A stretch of 64,000 bases of DNA from NCBI GenBank assembly GCA_029783825.1, contig JAREIK010002450.1, positions 3,093,022-3,157,021 on the forward strand. The letters run 5' to 3'. The DNA is from Sapria himalayana (lineage: Eukaryota; Streptophyta; Magnoliopsida; Malpighiales; Rafflesiaceae). The translations under genes were made by a program, and so were the position numbers. The first letter of the stretch is position 1; each line of letters starts with the position of its first letter. This document shows, one piece after another, positions 34,230 through 44,939 of this stretch. The notes under the pieces were generated by a model. That model did no database searches. It was not told the origin of the DNA and worked only from the letters and a program-made list of their open reading frames with translations.

Positions 34230-34710
34230 TTTTCCAACATGAAACCCTAGGTTTTTATTTGCAATCTTGAACATCTTAACAGATCAGGCACTTTTCCTAG
34301 TGATGACATTATTGGGAGACCTGGTAGAGATACTCTTAGGGCTAGAATAGCATTGGTTGTTTTTTTTCATGGAATGTTGGCACATACTCAAGTGAAGTGT
34401 TAGATGTTATACTTTGAGTTATTATGAATTTTTTAAGATTTCGAGTCTATACAATAGATTATTAGATCAATCTACTCAGTTTGATTTTTCTTCAACAGCA
34501 TCTAATGGTCATTTTAAAATGTTTTTTTTTTCAAGAGGTAAACTCTAGGCATTATTTTTTGGGTGCTATTGATTTTGGCATGTCTACATCAATTACAATT
34601 TTTGCTTATACAATCTCACTTTAGATTTTTGGATAATAGATTCAAGAGTAAATATTTATGGCATAGGTAATTATTTTTTTTCTTACTTTTTTGTTGATTA
34701 TAGAGTTTTT
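34230..34710 (+). pseudogene. Copia gag-protease remnant
   Basis: A gag-like start (GTFPSDDIIGRPG) is followed, near 34625-34660, by WIIDSRVNIYG. This corresponds to the copia protease box WIIDSGATDHM, with the Gly of DSG replaced. Frames are short and broken. The microsatellite and pyrimidine tract just upstream are probably its LTR end. Confidence 0.5.
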
Positions 34711-35553
34711 AATATTGTTATGTCAATATTGTTATATGAACAAATAGGCATAGTCATTTTTGTTTGACTTGTATTCTATATGTTCCATAATTTTGTAATA
34801 ATTTATTTTATCATTTAATTTATGAAACAACAAAAGTATGATATTGTTTTTTTTTTGTTTTTTTTTTTTTTGTTTTTTTATGCATGATTATTTAATCAAA
34901 CATATGTCATCCTTGACGATTGAACAACTTAGATTGTATCTGTTTCTTTGATTCACATGTGTATTTCTAGATATCTTATAATTGATTTATTAGTAATTAA
35001 CTCTTAATTATGATATTTATCATGAGTGATATTTATTGATTATAAGACATATTAGCTAGGAAAATATACTAGAGTTTTCTATATGGTACTTTAGTAGAAT
35101 TGTGTGTGGAAGTTATTCCATGTGATTTATTCTCTTGATTTACTTCAGGAGAGTACTTTTATTGATTATTTTATTTGATTTATATGGCTGTTAGTGTTTA
35201 ATGAAAGATTTTAATTTTTTTTTTATTTTAAGAAATTTTTTAAAAACTAAAGACTTTGTTTGAATATAACATTAAGATATTGAAAAGTGATAATATATTA
35301 GAATATATTTTTTTTCTTATTTCTTCAAAAAAACTGAGATTATTCATCAAATATCATGTATTAGTACTTATGCGTAAAATGAGATAATGGAGAGGAATAA
35401 TTGATATTTGGTTGAAAAGTATGTCTAGCTTCTTAATAAATCAAATATCATCTTTTATTCTATCAGGTCATCGTATATCAACTTATATACAAAAAAGAGA
35501 TTATTTCATTTTCATCTCAGTATTTTTGGTTATATTTATTTTGTTAAAGATCT
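34710..35553. other. T-rich DNA, no gene seen
   Basis: Several T runs (34842-34870) and no readable domain. Probably the eroded body of the preceding copia copy. Confidence 0.3.
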
Positions 35554-35561
35554 CTTTCTAG

Positions 35562-37073
35562 TAGAGGTGTCAAACGGGCTATGTCATGCATGCATGGCTC
35601 ATTTTTGGGTTGTCTAATCATGTCATCATATTGTATCTGACACAGCACAACTTGTAGTCTACTCAGCTCGGCATGGCTTGATCGACATGAGTCCAGGCAG
35701 AATCATGCCTATCATGTTAAGTCATTTTGGGTTATGTTGGATTGTATCAGTTTTATGGGCTTTGTTGTAATTTGTAAGTATAGTGTAGTTAAATTAAAAA
35801 TTGAAATAAATATTTTATTTTAAAATTCAAATAAAAATCATATATTCATCATCCAAATAAGAAAAAAAGATAAACAAAGATAATAATAATATGAAAAATA
35901 TATATAATCATAAATCATAATGCAGTCGTATTTTATGAAATAAAAATAAATGATAATAGATAACATAACAACTATAAATAAGTACAAAATCAAAAAATAT
36001 AATTATTAATATCAATTTCATTCGGTGTCTATATGTAAATTATTATCATCATTATCATATAAGTATCTGATAGTATCATTAGCAGTGGTCTCAATATCCT
36101 TCAAGTCTCACTAGTTATAATTTGTCAATAATTTTTACGCTCTTAATCTAGTTTTATACTAGATGTTTAACTTCAAATTTTTTAAATTTTTAATGCATTC
36201 AAATGTCTTAATAATATATGGTCGTAGTCTCGATCTTCTAATTGAAATAATATTGACTGCAATAGAAAAAGTAGACTCTAATAATATGCTCAATATTAAA
36301 GAAGTCAGTAAATCTCATATCATCTTAGACAGCATGAGATAAATTATAATATATAAAAATTTTTATCATCAATATGTGATAAGATTAAGTAGTACTTAGT
36401 ATCCAAGTACTGAGATAGCTTGCTAATATTCGAAAAATTATCTCATTATTTTTCTTTCGCTAACGAAATAAAGATGTTATCATCTTCGAATACTGTGTAA
36501 ATGTTCATACTCGGAGTCTAGCTACAACTATTATTATGCATAGTGTTGTAATATATAAAAAACTCAATCAATTATTCGTGAATAAAATCTTTAAGTTGAT
36601 GTTTTTGGTTTATACATGTGCATATATATGTCAAAATATTTTTTACTTATTGTTGTAATATGTCCACTATCATTCGTGCCAACTCGAATAATCTACCACG
36701 TTCACATGGTGGGTTTCATTAAAAAAACACCATATGTATGTGATGGATTTATTTAAAAAAATAATTATTGATTTAAAAAAAGGTCCAGGCTGGGCAAGCA
36801 CAAGCCAAGTGGACTGCACCCGCTTTTTGGTTCACTATCCCAAATCATGGTTACTTTGCCGGTGGATCATGCCAACAGGCCAGACATGCGAGTCATGCCT
36901 GGCCCGGCAAGAGGCAGGGTAACCTCTGGCCCAGCATGACACGAGCCTCACCTAGAGGTAGCATGACCCAGGTTCAGGCACAGTTCTAGACCATGCCATG
37001 TCGGGCCAGACATGACTCAGGAAGGTCGTGCCTCTTGCCATGCCCAGACCATCCTACTCACTTGGCACCTCTA
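35562..37073 (-). mobile_element. hAT element with decayed transposase, 1.5 kb
   Basis: Left end TAGAGGTGTCAAACGGGC and right end TTGGCACCTCTA match the family termini. Both subterminal regions are CATGCC-rich, as expected after C to T decay of CGTGCC. The flanking octamers CTTTCTAG and TTCTGCAG agree at only four positions, so the duplication is not preserved. The interior carries the C-terminal part of a transposase on the minus strand (see 36140-36420). The copy is an internal-deletion derivative of an autonomous element. Confidence 0.8.
36140..36420 (-). pseudogene. hAT transposase C-terminal remnant
   Basis: Minus-strand reading gives YLDTKYYLI followed by stretches with stops, and then SIAVNIISIRRSRLRPYII and KTFECIKNLK. 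This corresponds to the hAT dimerisation domain pattern ('sTVASEsaFS.ggRi...R..L.p.tveaLic..dWl'). Identity is low, but order and spacing agree, and it lies inside a hAT-ended element. Confidence 0.5.
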
Positions 37074-37079
37074 TTCTGC

Positions 37080-37735
37080 AGGAAGGGAGAAAATAGTTGT
37101 ATTTGTCATTAAGTGTATCTTCACCAGATACTCTAATATTTAAAAGGGATATAAGTGTTATTTATCATGTACTAGAAAATGAATTATGTTGTATATGACT
37201 TATTTTGATAAATTATTTTGTATAACTAAGATATTTTTTTGTTTCAATATTTTTAATATTAGTGTATGAAAGAAAATATTGAGAGGTTAGGAATATAACA
37301 ATAATACAATAATGGGGGTCTTGCTGCTCTGTCAGTCGGTCGGAGAAATTTTTGGAGATGAACCTGACCTATATGAGTGATCCGACCCGCTCCATTTATT
37401 AATATAGAGAAATTGCTAATATAAATATATAATTTCTGTTTCCATTTTCTCTCTCTGCTATTTTTTCTCTTTGGGATTCTTTTTTTCGTCTCTCTTCTCT
37501 GCATGAATTCTTCTTGATTGTTGCTCACATACTTTGTAAGATATTAATTTTAGTTATAATTTATATGCGCATAAATATTTTTCTGATGGATGTAGCTAGT
37601 CGTGCTAAACGACTAGTAAACCACGTTATATTTGTGTTTCTGTTGTAGTGTTTGGATTGTGGATATATAATATATTGTGTTGCGAATTTTTGTTTATTTT
37701 ATATTCACCTGAGATAAAATTACAAATTGCAAGCT
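37080..37735. other. LTR-like DNA
   Basis: Contains a purine/pyrimidine-asymmetric stretch at 37425-37510 and, at 37594-37625, CTAGTCGTGCTAAACGACTAG, a palindrome followed by AACCACG. These are typical of the 3' part of a plant copia LTR. The small minus-strand frame at 37259-37528 has no family resemblance. Confidence 0.4.
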
Positions 37736-37744
37736 AAATTACCC

Positions 37745-38770
37745 AACATATTATGAGTTTGATGTCATTTTATGAGGAAAAAATTTTTTAAGAATTTAAT
37801 CCAAGAGAATGTACTATCATACAATGTAGTAGTATACTCTTTTTTGTGTCATCTTATTATTCCTCAAGGTGTATCAACTAACTCTACTCATATGTCTATA
37901 CTTGATATGGCTAATAGGATTGGTTTTGTGGAGAGTGGTGACACCTCATAATAGTGTCAATGAGAGGAATCTTGTATGAGTTTTTCATTTTACATGAGGT
38001 ATGAGTCTTCTCAAAAGAAAGAGATAGGGGTTGAGAGATTTGATGATCCCAATTTAATGATATATACCAGATAGATATGTCCATAATTTATTCTAGATGA
38101 GTCTTCTGTCATATCAGTTGATTGAGCTTGAAGAAATAACTTGGATCTTCTAATTGTATTATGAAAGGTTTTAATGATGCCTTCCTCTCAACATTATTTA
38201 TCTTGAGTATTTTCTTTTGTCATTTTAATATTGTATATTTTAGTTTTTTATCCTGACTTAATAGTTTCGAGATTCAGATATTTTTTTTAGGTACTTAGTC
38301 ATCTATGATATGTAACATGTTATGTTAAAAGAGTTAAGTATAATTACATCTAATCATATATAATATCTCATTTCAAAATCAATATGTAAGCTAGTTATAG
38401 AATGTAAATGGATGTGTATGTAAAGACGAGATTTGAGGGAAAGGTCGATTGACTCAAGATTGGGTTCATAACAAGAAATTTTACACAAATTTTTGATATT
38501 AATTATTAAGATATTTTTTGTGGTTAAAATGATTACTTTTAAGTTGTTATTTTCTATTGTAGCATCACACGAGTAGATTATATATTAGTTAGATATAAAG
38601 ATTATATTCTTTCATAGTGATCTAGATGAAGAAGTATCAATGCAGCAACCACTAGGATTAATTATTCTTAGGAGTGTAGGTATGATGTGAAGATTACATA
38701 ATAACCTTTATGGTCTAAAACAGTCTAATAGGACATGATTTTGTAGGCATTGTAATTTCTTTCAGCTTTA
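37745..38770 (+). pseudogene. Ty1/copia pol remnant (pre-RT and RT)
   Basis: The first 320 bp align with 24768-25100 (TCATTTTATGAGGAAAAA, AATCCAAGAGAA, TTGATGATCCCAATTTA). Later, DLDEEVSMQQPLG near 38625-38665 corresponds to 'DLeEEVYMeQPpG', and NNLYGLKQSNRT near 38695-38735 to 'k.LYGLKQSPRaW' of the RT fingers. Everything after this is deleted and an LTR edge follows at about 38790. Plus strand, non-functional. Confidence 0.75.
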
Positions 38771-38784
38771 TTGTATTTTATCTT

Positions 38785-38880
38785 TTTGTATTATGTTGAT
38801 GGGAGCACCTAATTTGTTGGTTGTCTCAATAGTATATATTTGTTATGTAAAGGTATTGTATTTATGATTTTATTATTGAG
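38785..38880 (+). repeat. Copia LTR start
   Basis: GATGGGAGCACCTAATTTGT resembles GGAAGCGCCCAACTATGAGA at 46267, and the reverse complement resembles the minus-strand LTR edges. Its position right after RT indicates an internally deleted copy. Confidence 0.45.
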
Positions 38881-38883
38881 TTA

Positions 38884-39180
38884 TTGAATTGTTTGTTATT
38901 TCTAAGTTTTTATATGTGGTATCGAATTAATATCCAGGGGAAAATAAATTTGAAAGTGTGTATGATGAAAATTAATCATTATGTGCATGCAATGAACCAA
39001 CACAGTGCACTCTTACCCAAACTTGAAGAAGGGCGCACAGCTATCATGCACCACCAAGTACATCTATCGCACAACCACTATGTGCAATGGGGCATGTAGT
39101 GAGGCATTGTGAGTATGATGCCATATACGCGGTGAGGTTCAATGAGGTTCGGTGAGGCACACAGTGATCATCGGTGAGGC
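38884..39180. other. Non-coding DNA with GGTGAGG words
   Basis: GGTGAGG and CAATGAGG/CGGTGAGG variants cluster at 39130-39180. The open frame at 38884-39099 has no family resemblance. Confidence 0.35.
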
Positions 39181-39189
39181 AAATTTATG

Positions 39190-40330
39190 AAATACACCCA
39201 AGATGATATTAGAGAAGACATGTCCTTTATAGAAAATAATGAGGTCATCGGTGTATATCAATTGAGATATTCTTAATGAATAGAATTTAGGGTAGAATGA
39301 GAACTATTTAGCCTGGGCAACTTTCGAAAGAAATCTTGTCGAATATTCTATGTAGATTGCAAATTGATATGGGAAAGGTGGTCTCCTTGTCTTAAATATT
39401 TTCTTTCCTTAAAAGAATTTATGTAGTTGTCCATTAATGGATATTAAAAATGAATTGTATCCATAGATAATATCTATGAATCTGGTTGGGAAGTTGTGCG
39501 CATCAATCATTTCTTTTAAGAATGTTCAGTTCATCTTATCAAAAGTTTTTTGAATATCAATCATAAAAAAATATTTAGGAAAATTTATTTTTCTTGTGTA
39601 TCTTCTAATTAAACTTTAAACAAGAAGAAAGCTATATAATGTTAATACACCCTTGACATATGCAAACTAGGATAGGTAGATTATATCAACTAGAACCAAT
39701 TGTAATCTTGATGTTATGGGCTTATAAATTAGCTTATATATGACATTGCAATAGCAGATAGGTTTGTAATCGTTGACTGAGGAAGTATGAGAGGATTTTT
39801 GAATTAGTGCTATATAAGCATAATTTATTTGTTTGGTTATTCTTTCGAATTTGAAAGTATCTATGAATAGCATTATCTATGTCTTTGTCAATGTGGTTAC
39901 ATGAGTGCTTGAAGAATTCAGTCATAAACTCATCTGGTCTAGGTGACTTTGAGTCTCATATACCGAAGAGGGATTTTCTAATTTCTTCGGAAGAGGACAA
40001 AAGCAGCATATCATGATTCCTTGTTTGGATTTTTCTTCTATTCGAGATTACTTTTACACAAATGCTCGCTCTATCTTTAAAGAAACCTAAGAGATAATTA
40101 AATTATTTGAGAAATTCTTAACTAATCTCTTCTTGGGAGCTGGTGACACTTATGATAAACTTCTCAATACCCACAATCCTAACATTTTCTACACTATATT
40201 TCCTTATCTTTTACTTTGAAATCATTGGTTGTTTTATGTAGATTTCTTCTTTTATTTTTTCGTGGAGAAATAAAAAACTTCACATACAACTGCTCAACAC
40301 CTAGGTCAAACCTTATTACAACAGCTAATA
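39190..40330 (-). pseudogene. Second LINE reverse transcriptase remnant
   Basis: Minus strand, domains in order. IALIQKSSHTSSVNDYKPI, CNVIYKLIYKPI and RLQLVL at 39690-39870 are RT motifs 1-2 ('ialIPK....DyRPISlcNv.YKii.K.l..RL'). IDIQKTFDKMN at about 39530-39565 replaces D.kKAFD. RQGDHLSH at about 39370-39395 replaces RQGDPLSP, and YTDDLI at about 39240-39256 replaces YADD. Sequence is unlike the 17-23 kb LINE, so it is a different lineage or much older. Confidence 0.75.
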
Positions 40331-40720
40331 ACAACTAGAGGATGTCTTTGTACTGGTAAGATCTCATTGTAGTTAATGCATTCCACTTGAAAGTGCCTCT
40401 TGGCAATCAATTGTGCTTTATATTTCTCTATATTTTTATCATCATTTAATTTTTATTTGAATACTTACATTTAGTTGCCTTTTGATTCGAAGGCTACTTC
40501 ACAAGGTTCCTAATATTATTCTTTTTTATTTATTTGTAGTCTCTTTCATGGTTTGTTATCATTGAATTGACTCTTCAGAGACTCTGACTTTCAATACATT
40601 AATAGGTTTATCTCCTAATGTATGTTGTGCATCATATGTGTTATCAACATATCTCATTGGTGAATTTCTAATCTATGTAGACCCCTTTAATATAAATGTT
40701 GTCTCATCTAATTTTTCATT
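40330..40720. other. AT-rich DNA, no gene seen
   Basis: No domain and no clear repeat match. Confidence 0.25.
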
Positions 40721-41089
40721 AGGCGTGATTTGTGTCATGCTCGACTCGGTACGACATGGTCTAGAATTGTGTTTTAATCATGGTCTTGTCAACCTATGGT
40801 ATGACTCATGCTATGCTAGGCCAACATTTGTCATGCCTCATGCCCTATGTTGCACGGACACGGATACGGACACGGGGATACGACACGGCAAGATACGGGG
40901 ACACGGCAAATTCTAAAAAACTAGGATACGGATACGGCTAGGATACGTCATGATAAAAAAAATAAAATTAAAAATAAAAATTATTAATTATAAATATTAG
41001 GTATTTTAAAATAATTAAATATACTGTATTTTAAAATAATTTAAAATTTTGTATTTTAAAATAATGTAAACAAAATGTTAGTTATTTTA

Positions 41090-41305
41090 CTTCCCCCCCT
41101 TCCCCCCTTCCGAAACCCCCTCCCGCCCCCCCCCCTTCCGAAACCCCCTCCCGCCCCCCCTTCCGAAACCCCCTCTCGCCCCCCCTTCCGAAACCCACTC
41201 CCGCCCGCCCCCCCTTCCGAAACCCACTCCCACCCGCCCCCCCTTCCGAAACCCACTCTCGCCCGCCCCCCCTTCCGAAACCCCCTCCCGCCCCCCCTCC
41301 CGAAA
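41090..41305. repeat. C-rich tandem array, 25-29 bp units
   Basis: TTCCGAAAC begins units at 41108, 41136, 41161, 41186, 41215, 41243 and 41272, with a variant at about 41298. Units are separated by runs of 5-10 C, so the minus strand has repeated G runs and could form G-quadruplexes. Long open frames on both strands across the array follow from its lack of stops and are not genes. Confidence 0.9.
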
Positions 41306-41379
41306 TGCATTTTTGGATACAGATTCCAAAAAACGACGCGTTTTTGGAATCTGTTTCCAAAAATGCGTCGGATACGTCT

Positions 41380-41545
41380 CCGAACAACGCGTCGGATACG
41401 TCTCCGACGCGTATCCGATACGCCACGTGGCGTATCCCATACGGATTTGTGTCCGATACGCCACGTGGCGTATCGGACACGTATCCGACCCGTGTCCGAC
41501 CCGTGTCCACGTGTCCACGTGTCGGACACGTGGACACGGCACCTC
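41380..41545. repeat. Palindromic CACGTG/CGTATCC cluster
   Basis: ATACGCCACGTGGCGTAT occurs at about 41418 and 41458. GTGTCCACGTG and GTCGGACACG follow. The CACGTG core is the G-box, so the element carries many potential bZIP/bHLH sites. Whether they act is unknown. Confidence 0.75.
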
Positions 41546-41789
41546 CTAGGCGTATCCGTGCAACACAGCTCATGCCAAGAACATAAACATGATACATTGC
41601 ATGGGAGCATGGCTAATTTTAAAAAAAAATGAGCCATACTATCTAAATAGTGGCATGCTCCATCACCAAGCCATTTTTTAGTCATTCGGGCCACCCTTCA
41701 AAGTACAACAAAGATTGTGACATGATAGCACTTATCATTGTCATGTATGTAAAAAAAATAAAATAAAAATTATATGAATCGTTGGGTTG

Positions 41790-43260
41790 CTTTCAATGAC
41801 TCTTGAGTAAAAATAACATAATAAAATATTTTAAATTTAAAAATAATTAGTAATTAATGAACTTAGAAAATATAATGGAGTATTGTCTATGATGTTTAAC
41901 ATATGGACTAGTCATGATCATGACTAGTCCAAATGTTAGTCCATAAGTATCATTCACATGTCTTATCATCTACTATATCAATTATAAGTGAAAATTGAAG
42001 AAAAAAAATTTATAATTATTTTAGATTCTTCTTCCTCTTATGATTGTTCCATCATGTATGAGTGTATGATGAGAATTTTTAGGTAATATGATATTTAAAA
42101 TAAAATTTTTATAATCACAATTGATGATATTTCAAATAATGATATTGCCATTAGTATGTCTGTCAAAGCTATTAGAGTTGAGTCTTTTGTTGATTTTTTT
42201 TTATATTAGATATATGTGTTACGTAATTAACTTAATAGTATGGTTGGAAATAAAAATTATTTCTCTCGTATTAAAAATAAATAAGAAATTTATTAAAGTA
42301 TCTTATAATGCCTAATAAATAATGAGTTTTACATTATATGTTTGTTAGTGGACCTTAAAAAAATTTAATGGATCTAAGATACTATTTGAATTGTATCTAT
42401 TTTATTTTAGAGTCATGTGTTATTTATCAATATATGATATCCAACTATATTAATAGTAAATATAACAAACTTATGATTGATGATTCAAGCTATGAGACAA
42501 GAATTTTATTTTTAAAATTCTTGAAAATTTTTTATTATTTGATCAACATATGTTTCTCTGTCTATATTTCTATTAGTTGCATTACATTTTGGTATGTATG
42601 TATGTATGCAACATCAATAATATGTTTAACATGTATAAAAGAATCTTATATTTTAGTATCATGATTGTTGAAATGAAAATTAAATATTTAAAATATTAGA
42701 TTCACTTACACGAACCAAGTTGATTAATCTGAAGATTTATTTTATGATAAATTAATTAATATATTTATATTTTGTAATACTAGGTATGATAGTTGTAGTG
42801 AAATTTTAAGTATTGACATAGATATTATATTCAAAGATGTCTTTTCTATTCAGTTAGTATGAGACAAATGACATGGTGGTCCATTGAATAAGAGTAAGTT
42901 ATATTGATACATTAATATTATTATTATTTTATTACATGATAATATTAAGAATGTTAATACATTAGGCTGGTGAAAATTATATGAATTTATGTATCATGTA
43001 TTATCTTAGATTAAATATGACCTATTGACCATTTTGGTATAGTATTGAAATCTATTTTTTTGTGATTATTAATATTATTTTAGATAGAAGATCTAGACTA
43101 CTACCAAATATTGAAAAAGTAATATTATGTTTGAATGACTAAGAAAATTTAAAAATAAGTATTCATGATAGAGTAAAAGAATTATTGGTGGATGATGACT
43201 CATGTGATAATATTGAGGATATTAAGGTTGACACTAGTATTAAAATTAGACATGACTATC
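41790..43260 (+). repeat. Dispersed AT-rich repeat, copy 2 (pairs with 9.5-10.9 kb)
   Basis: Direct match to 9480-10930. The part 42060-42660 also matches 5240-6060 in reverse complement. A CATGATCATG palindrome is at about 41916, and three (GTAT) units are at 42590-42606. A frame at 42368-42664 is hydrophobic and without family features. Confidence 0.6.
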
Positions 43261-43790
43261 TGAATCAGACTTCTGACATATTTTTAATGGTGATTATCCT
43301 ATCTGCATTGTCTCATGTTTTACATGTGTTTATTTTGATATACTCTTTTTTAGATTTTTCTTATGCTTCCTATTTTCTATAGCTAATACATGCTTTAAGA
43401 AGAGAAAAAAAAAACACTTGGTGACCTTTAAAAGTAATTCATGTAGGTGTCAAATAGATTTTTTTACATTAGGAGAGAGAATAAAATATTATGCAAAATT
43501 TTAATGTAATACATGATGAGAGTCCAATCTCTCAACTTAGACTAATCATAATTGATATGTGTTTTAGAAAATACAATCATAGAAATATTTTAAATAAGTA
43601 TTTGAAAATAAAATGGTGAAACCTAAATAAAAATTCATAAATGTTTTTCAAAAAAAGTTAGATAACTAAGTTGGTTATTGGATATAGGTGTGAATAATTT
43701 GTGGAATGAAATAACAATATATAATTATAACATTTAATATGATTTTAAGCATGTAAAAAGGAAATATTTACTTGCATAGAGAAAATTACT
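43260..43790. other. AT-rich DNA, no gene seen
   Basis: No domain is recognisable. Confidence 0.25.
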
Positions 43791-43794
43791 GGTG

Positions 43795-44235
43795 AAAACC
43801 TGAGATTCAACAAACTATGAAGGAGTGACCAGTATTTTTGTTTAGGAATATAGAAGAATAAAAATAAAGATACTATGAAATTATATAAAGAGGCAAAAAA
43901 GAAAGCTAAAAGAATAGTGAATGAAATTAAGGCATATGATGAATTGTTTAAAAAATTATAAAATAAAGACAATGATATTTATAAGCTGGCTAGGATTGGA
44001 GAGAAGAAATGTATGGATATTAGTTAATAAAGTATATTAAGAATAAAAATAATTAGATGCTAATAAAATATAAAAAAGTTAAAAGAATATATAAGATATA
44101 TTTTAATGTTCATTTAAACAAGTTCATGGTTTTAGATTTGAATGTTAAGAATGATAGAAAACTAAATAATGTTAGATATCTAGTCAAGATAAAATTTATT
44201 TAAATTAAAGAAGCTCTTGAGCAAATGAAAATCAA
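43795..44235 (+). pseudogene. RTE-type LINE remnant, pre-RT region
   Basis: Plus-strand reading gives YKEAKKKAKRIVNEIKAYD, LFKKL, then NDIYKLARIGEKKCMDI and, near 44190-44240, KEALEQMKIKNVS. This is the conserved run before RT in plant RTE elements ('Y..yk.AkkeAkraV..AK...........iykLAk.RerktrDl', 'eVkeALkrMk.gKavGPD'). It breaks off at the hAT scrap at 44245. The matching C-terminus lies at 46760-46885. Confidence 0.7.
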
Positions 44236-44244
44236 AAATGTCTC

Positions 44245-44388
44245 GTGCTTGGTCCGGCACAAAGTATGAAAGCTTCGAGCTGGTACGACCCAGGTTCAGA
44301 CTTGATCCTGGACTGTGCTGTGTTGAGCCAGGCACGAGTCAGTTGGGCAGTGTCTTGTGCCGTGCCCGAACCACCTGACCCACTTTAT
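44245..44388. mobile_element. hAT end fragment
   Basis: Matches 36950-37060 inside the 1.5-kb hAT copy (ACCCAGGTTCAGGC/ACCCAGGTTCAGAC; CATGCCATGTCGGGCCAGAC/GTGCTGTGTTGAGCCAGGC; GTGCCTCTTGCCATGCCC/TGTCTTGTGCCGTGCCC). The terminal repeat itself is lost. Confidence 0.65.
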
Positions 44389-44939
44389 ATATTTAGTATG
44401 CCCCTAGGAGAACTACATGTCTTACTAGTTAGATATAAGTCTAACCATATACTAGCTTATCTTGTTCATATTTAGCCGAACATGAAAAACACTTTAAAGT
44501 TGAGAGAAGTATTTGATAAGCTTGAAAGTAAGCTTTGTACATCAATTTCAATAGATAGGATTGTTCCGAACGAACCAGCAGCAAGCCCTTTTAAATGTCT
44601 TGGGCAAAAAGCAGGTAAAACCCTAATAGATCCCTTTTTTTAAAAAAAAACTCATTACCCAACATGAAGGAATCTCTAACATGGTGGGTACGAATCTTAA
44701 TTTCCGGAGTGAGCAAGCAGAAAAACCCTGAATCATGTTAAAAAAAATGGTTTTCCATCCTCCAAGTGGGATTTGTTTGAGTTAATCACTTACTCTGGAT
44801 TAGCTCCATCCGAAAGAATGATTTGAATAGATGGTTGAGCTTGGCTTCTGAAGGAATGAAGCAAGAAGGCATGAAGGTTGATTGTCTAGATTTAGGATTT
44901 CTCTTAATGTGAGGAGGATATTTTAGTCAGACGTTTAGA

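Larger units (their letters stand above)
40845..41568. mobile_element. GC-rich terminal-inverted-repeat element, 724 bp
   Basis: The left end CTATGTTGCACGGACACGG and the right end, inverted (CTGTGTTGCACGGATACG), form imperfect terminal repeats. The flanks carry a perfect 8-bp duplication, CTCATGCC, at 40837-40844 and 41569-41576. The 8-bp target site points to a hAT-type transposase, but the ends differ from the TAGAGGTG family. The interior has an AT-rich left part (40970-41085), an eight-unit C-rich array (41090-41305) and a right part dense in ACGTG and CGTATCC palindromes. It encodes no plausible protein. Confidence 0.85.
40722..41700. mobile_element. Decayed hAT-like host of a GC-rich element
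   Basis: Flanks outside the 40845-41568 element (GTCATGCTCGACTCGGTACG to the left; GGCATGCTCCATCACC and ATTCGGGCCACCC to the right) are CATGC-rich, like the decayed hAT ends elsewhere. Exact termini were not found. Confidence 0.4.

Noticed and set aside
35554..37081. CTTTCTAG/TTCTGCAG as a target duplication of the 1.5-kb hAT
   Set aside because: Only four of eight positions agree; not better than chance, although the terminal repeats are real.
41056..41694. Open frames up to 212 codons on both strands, Gly/Arg- or Pro-rich
   Set aside because: They lie on the C-rich array and palindromes of a non-coding inverted-repeat element; absence of stops follows from composition, and several frames are open at once.
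42368..42664. Hydrophobic open frame of 98 codons
   Set aside because: Lies in the dispersed AT-rich repeat; the homologous copies at 5.2 and 10 kb are not open.
44565..44624. Possible exon between TTTCAATAG and GTAAAA (reads LFRTNQQQALLNVL in one frame)
   Set aside because: Two frames are open, the acceptor is ambiguous, neither phase joins both neighbours, and it is next to a hAT scrap and a copia remnant.
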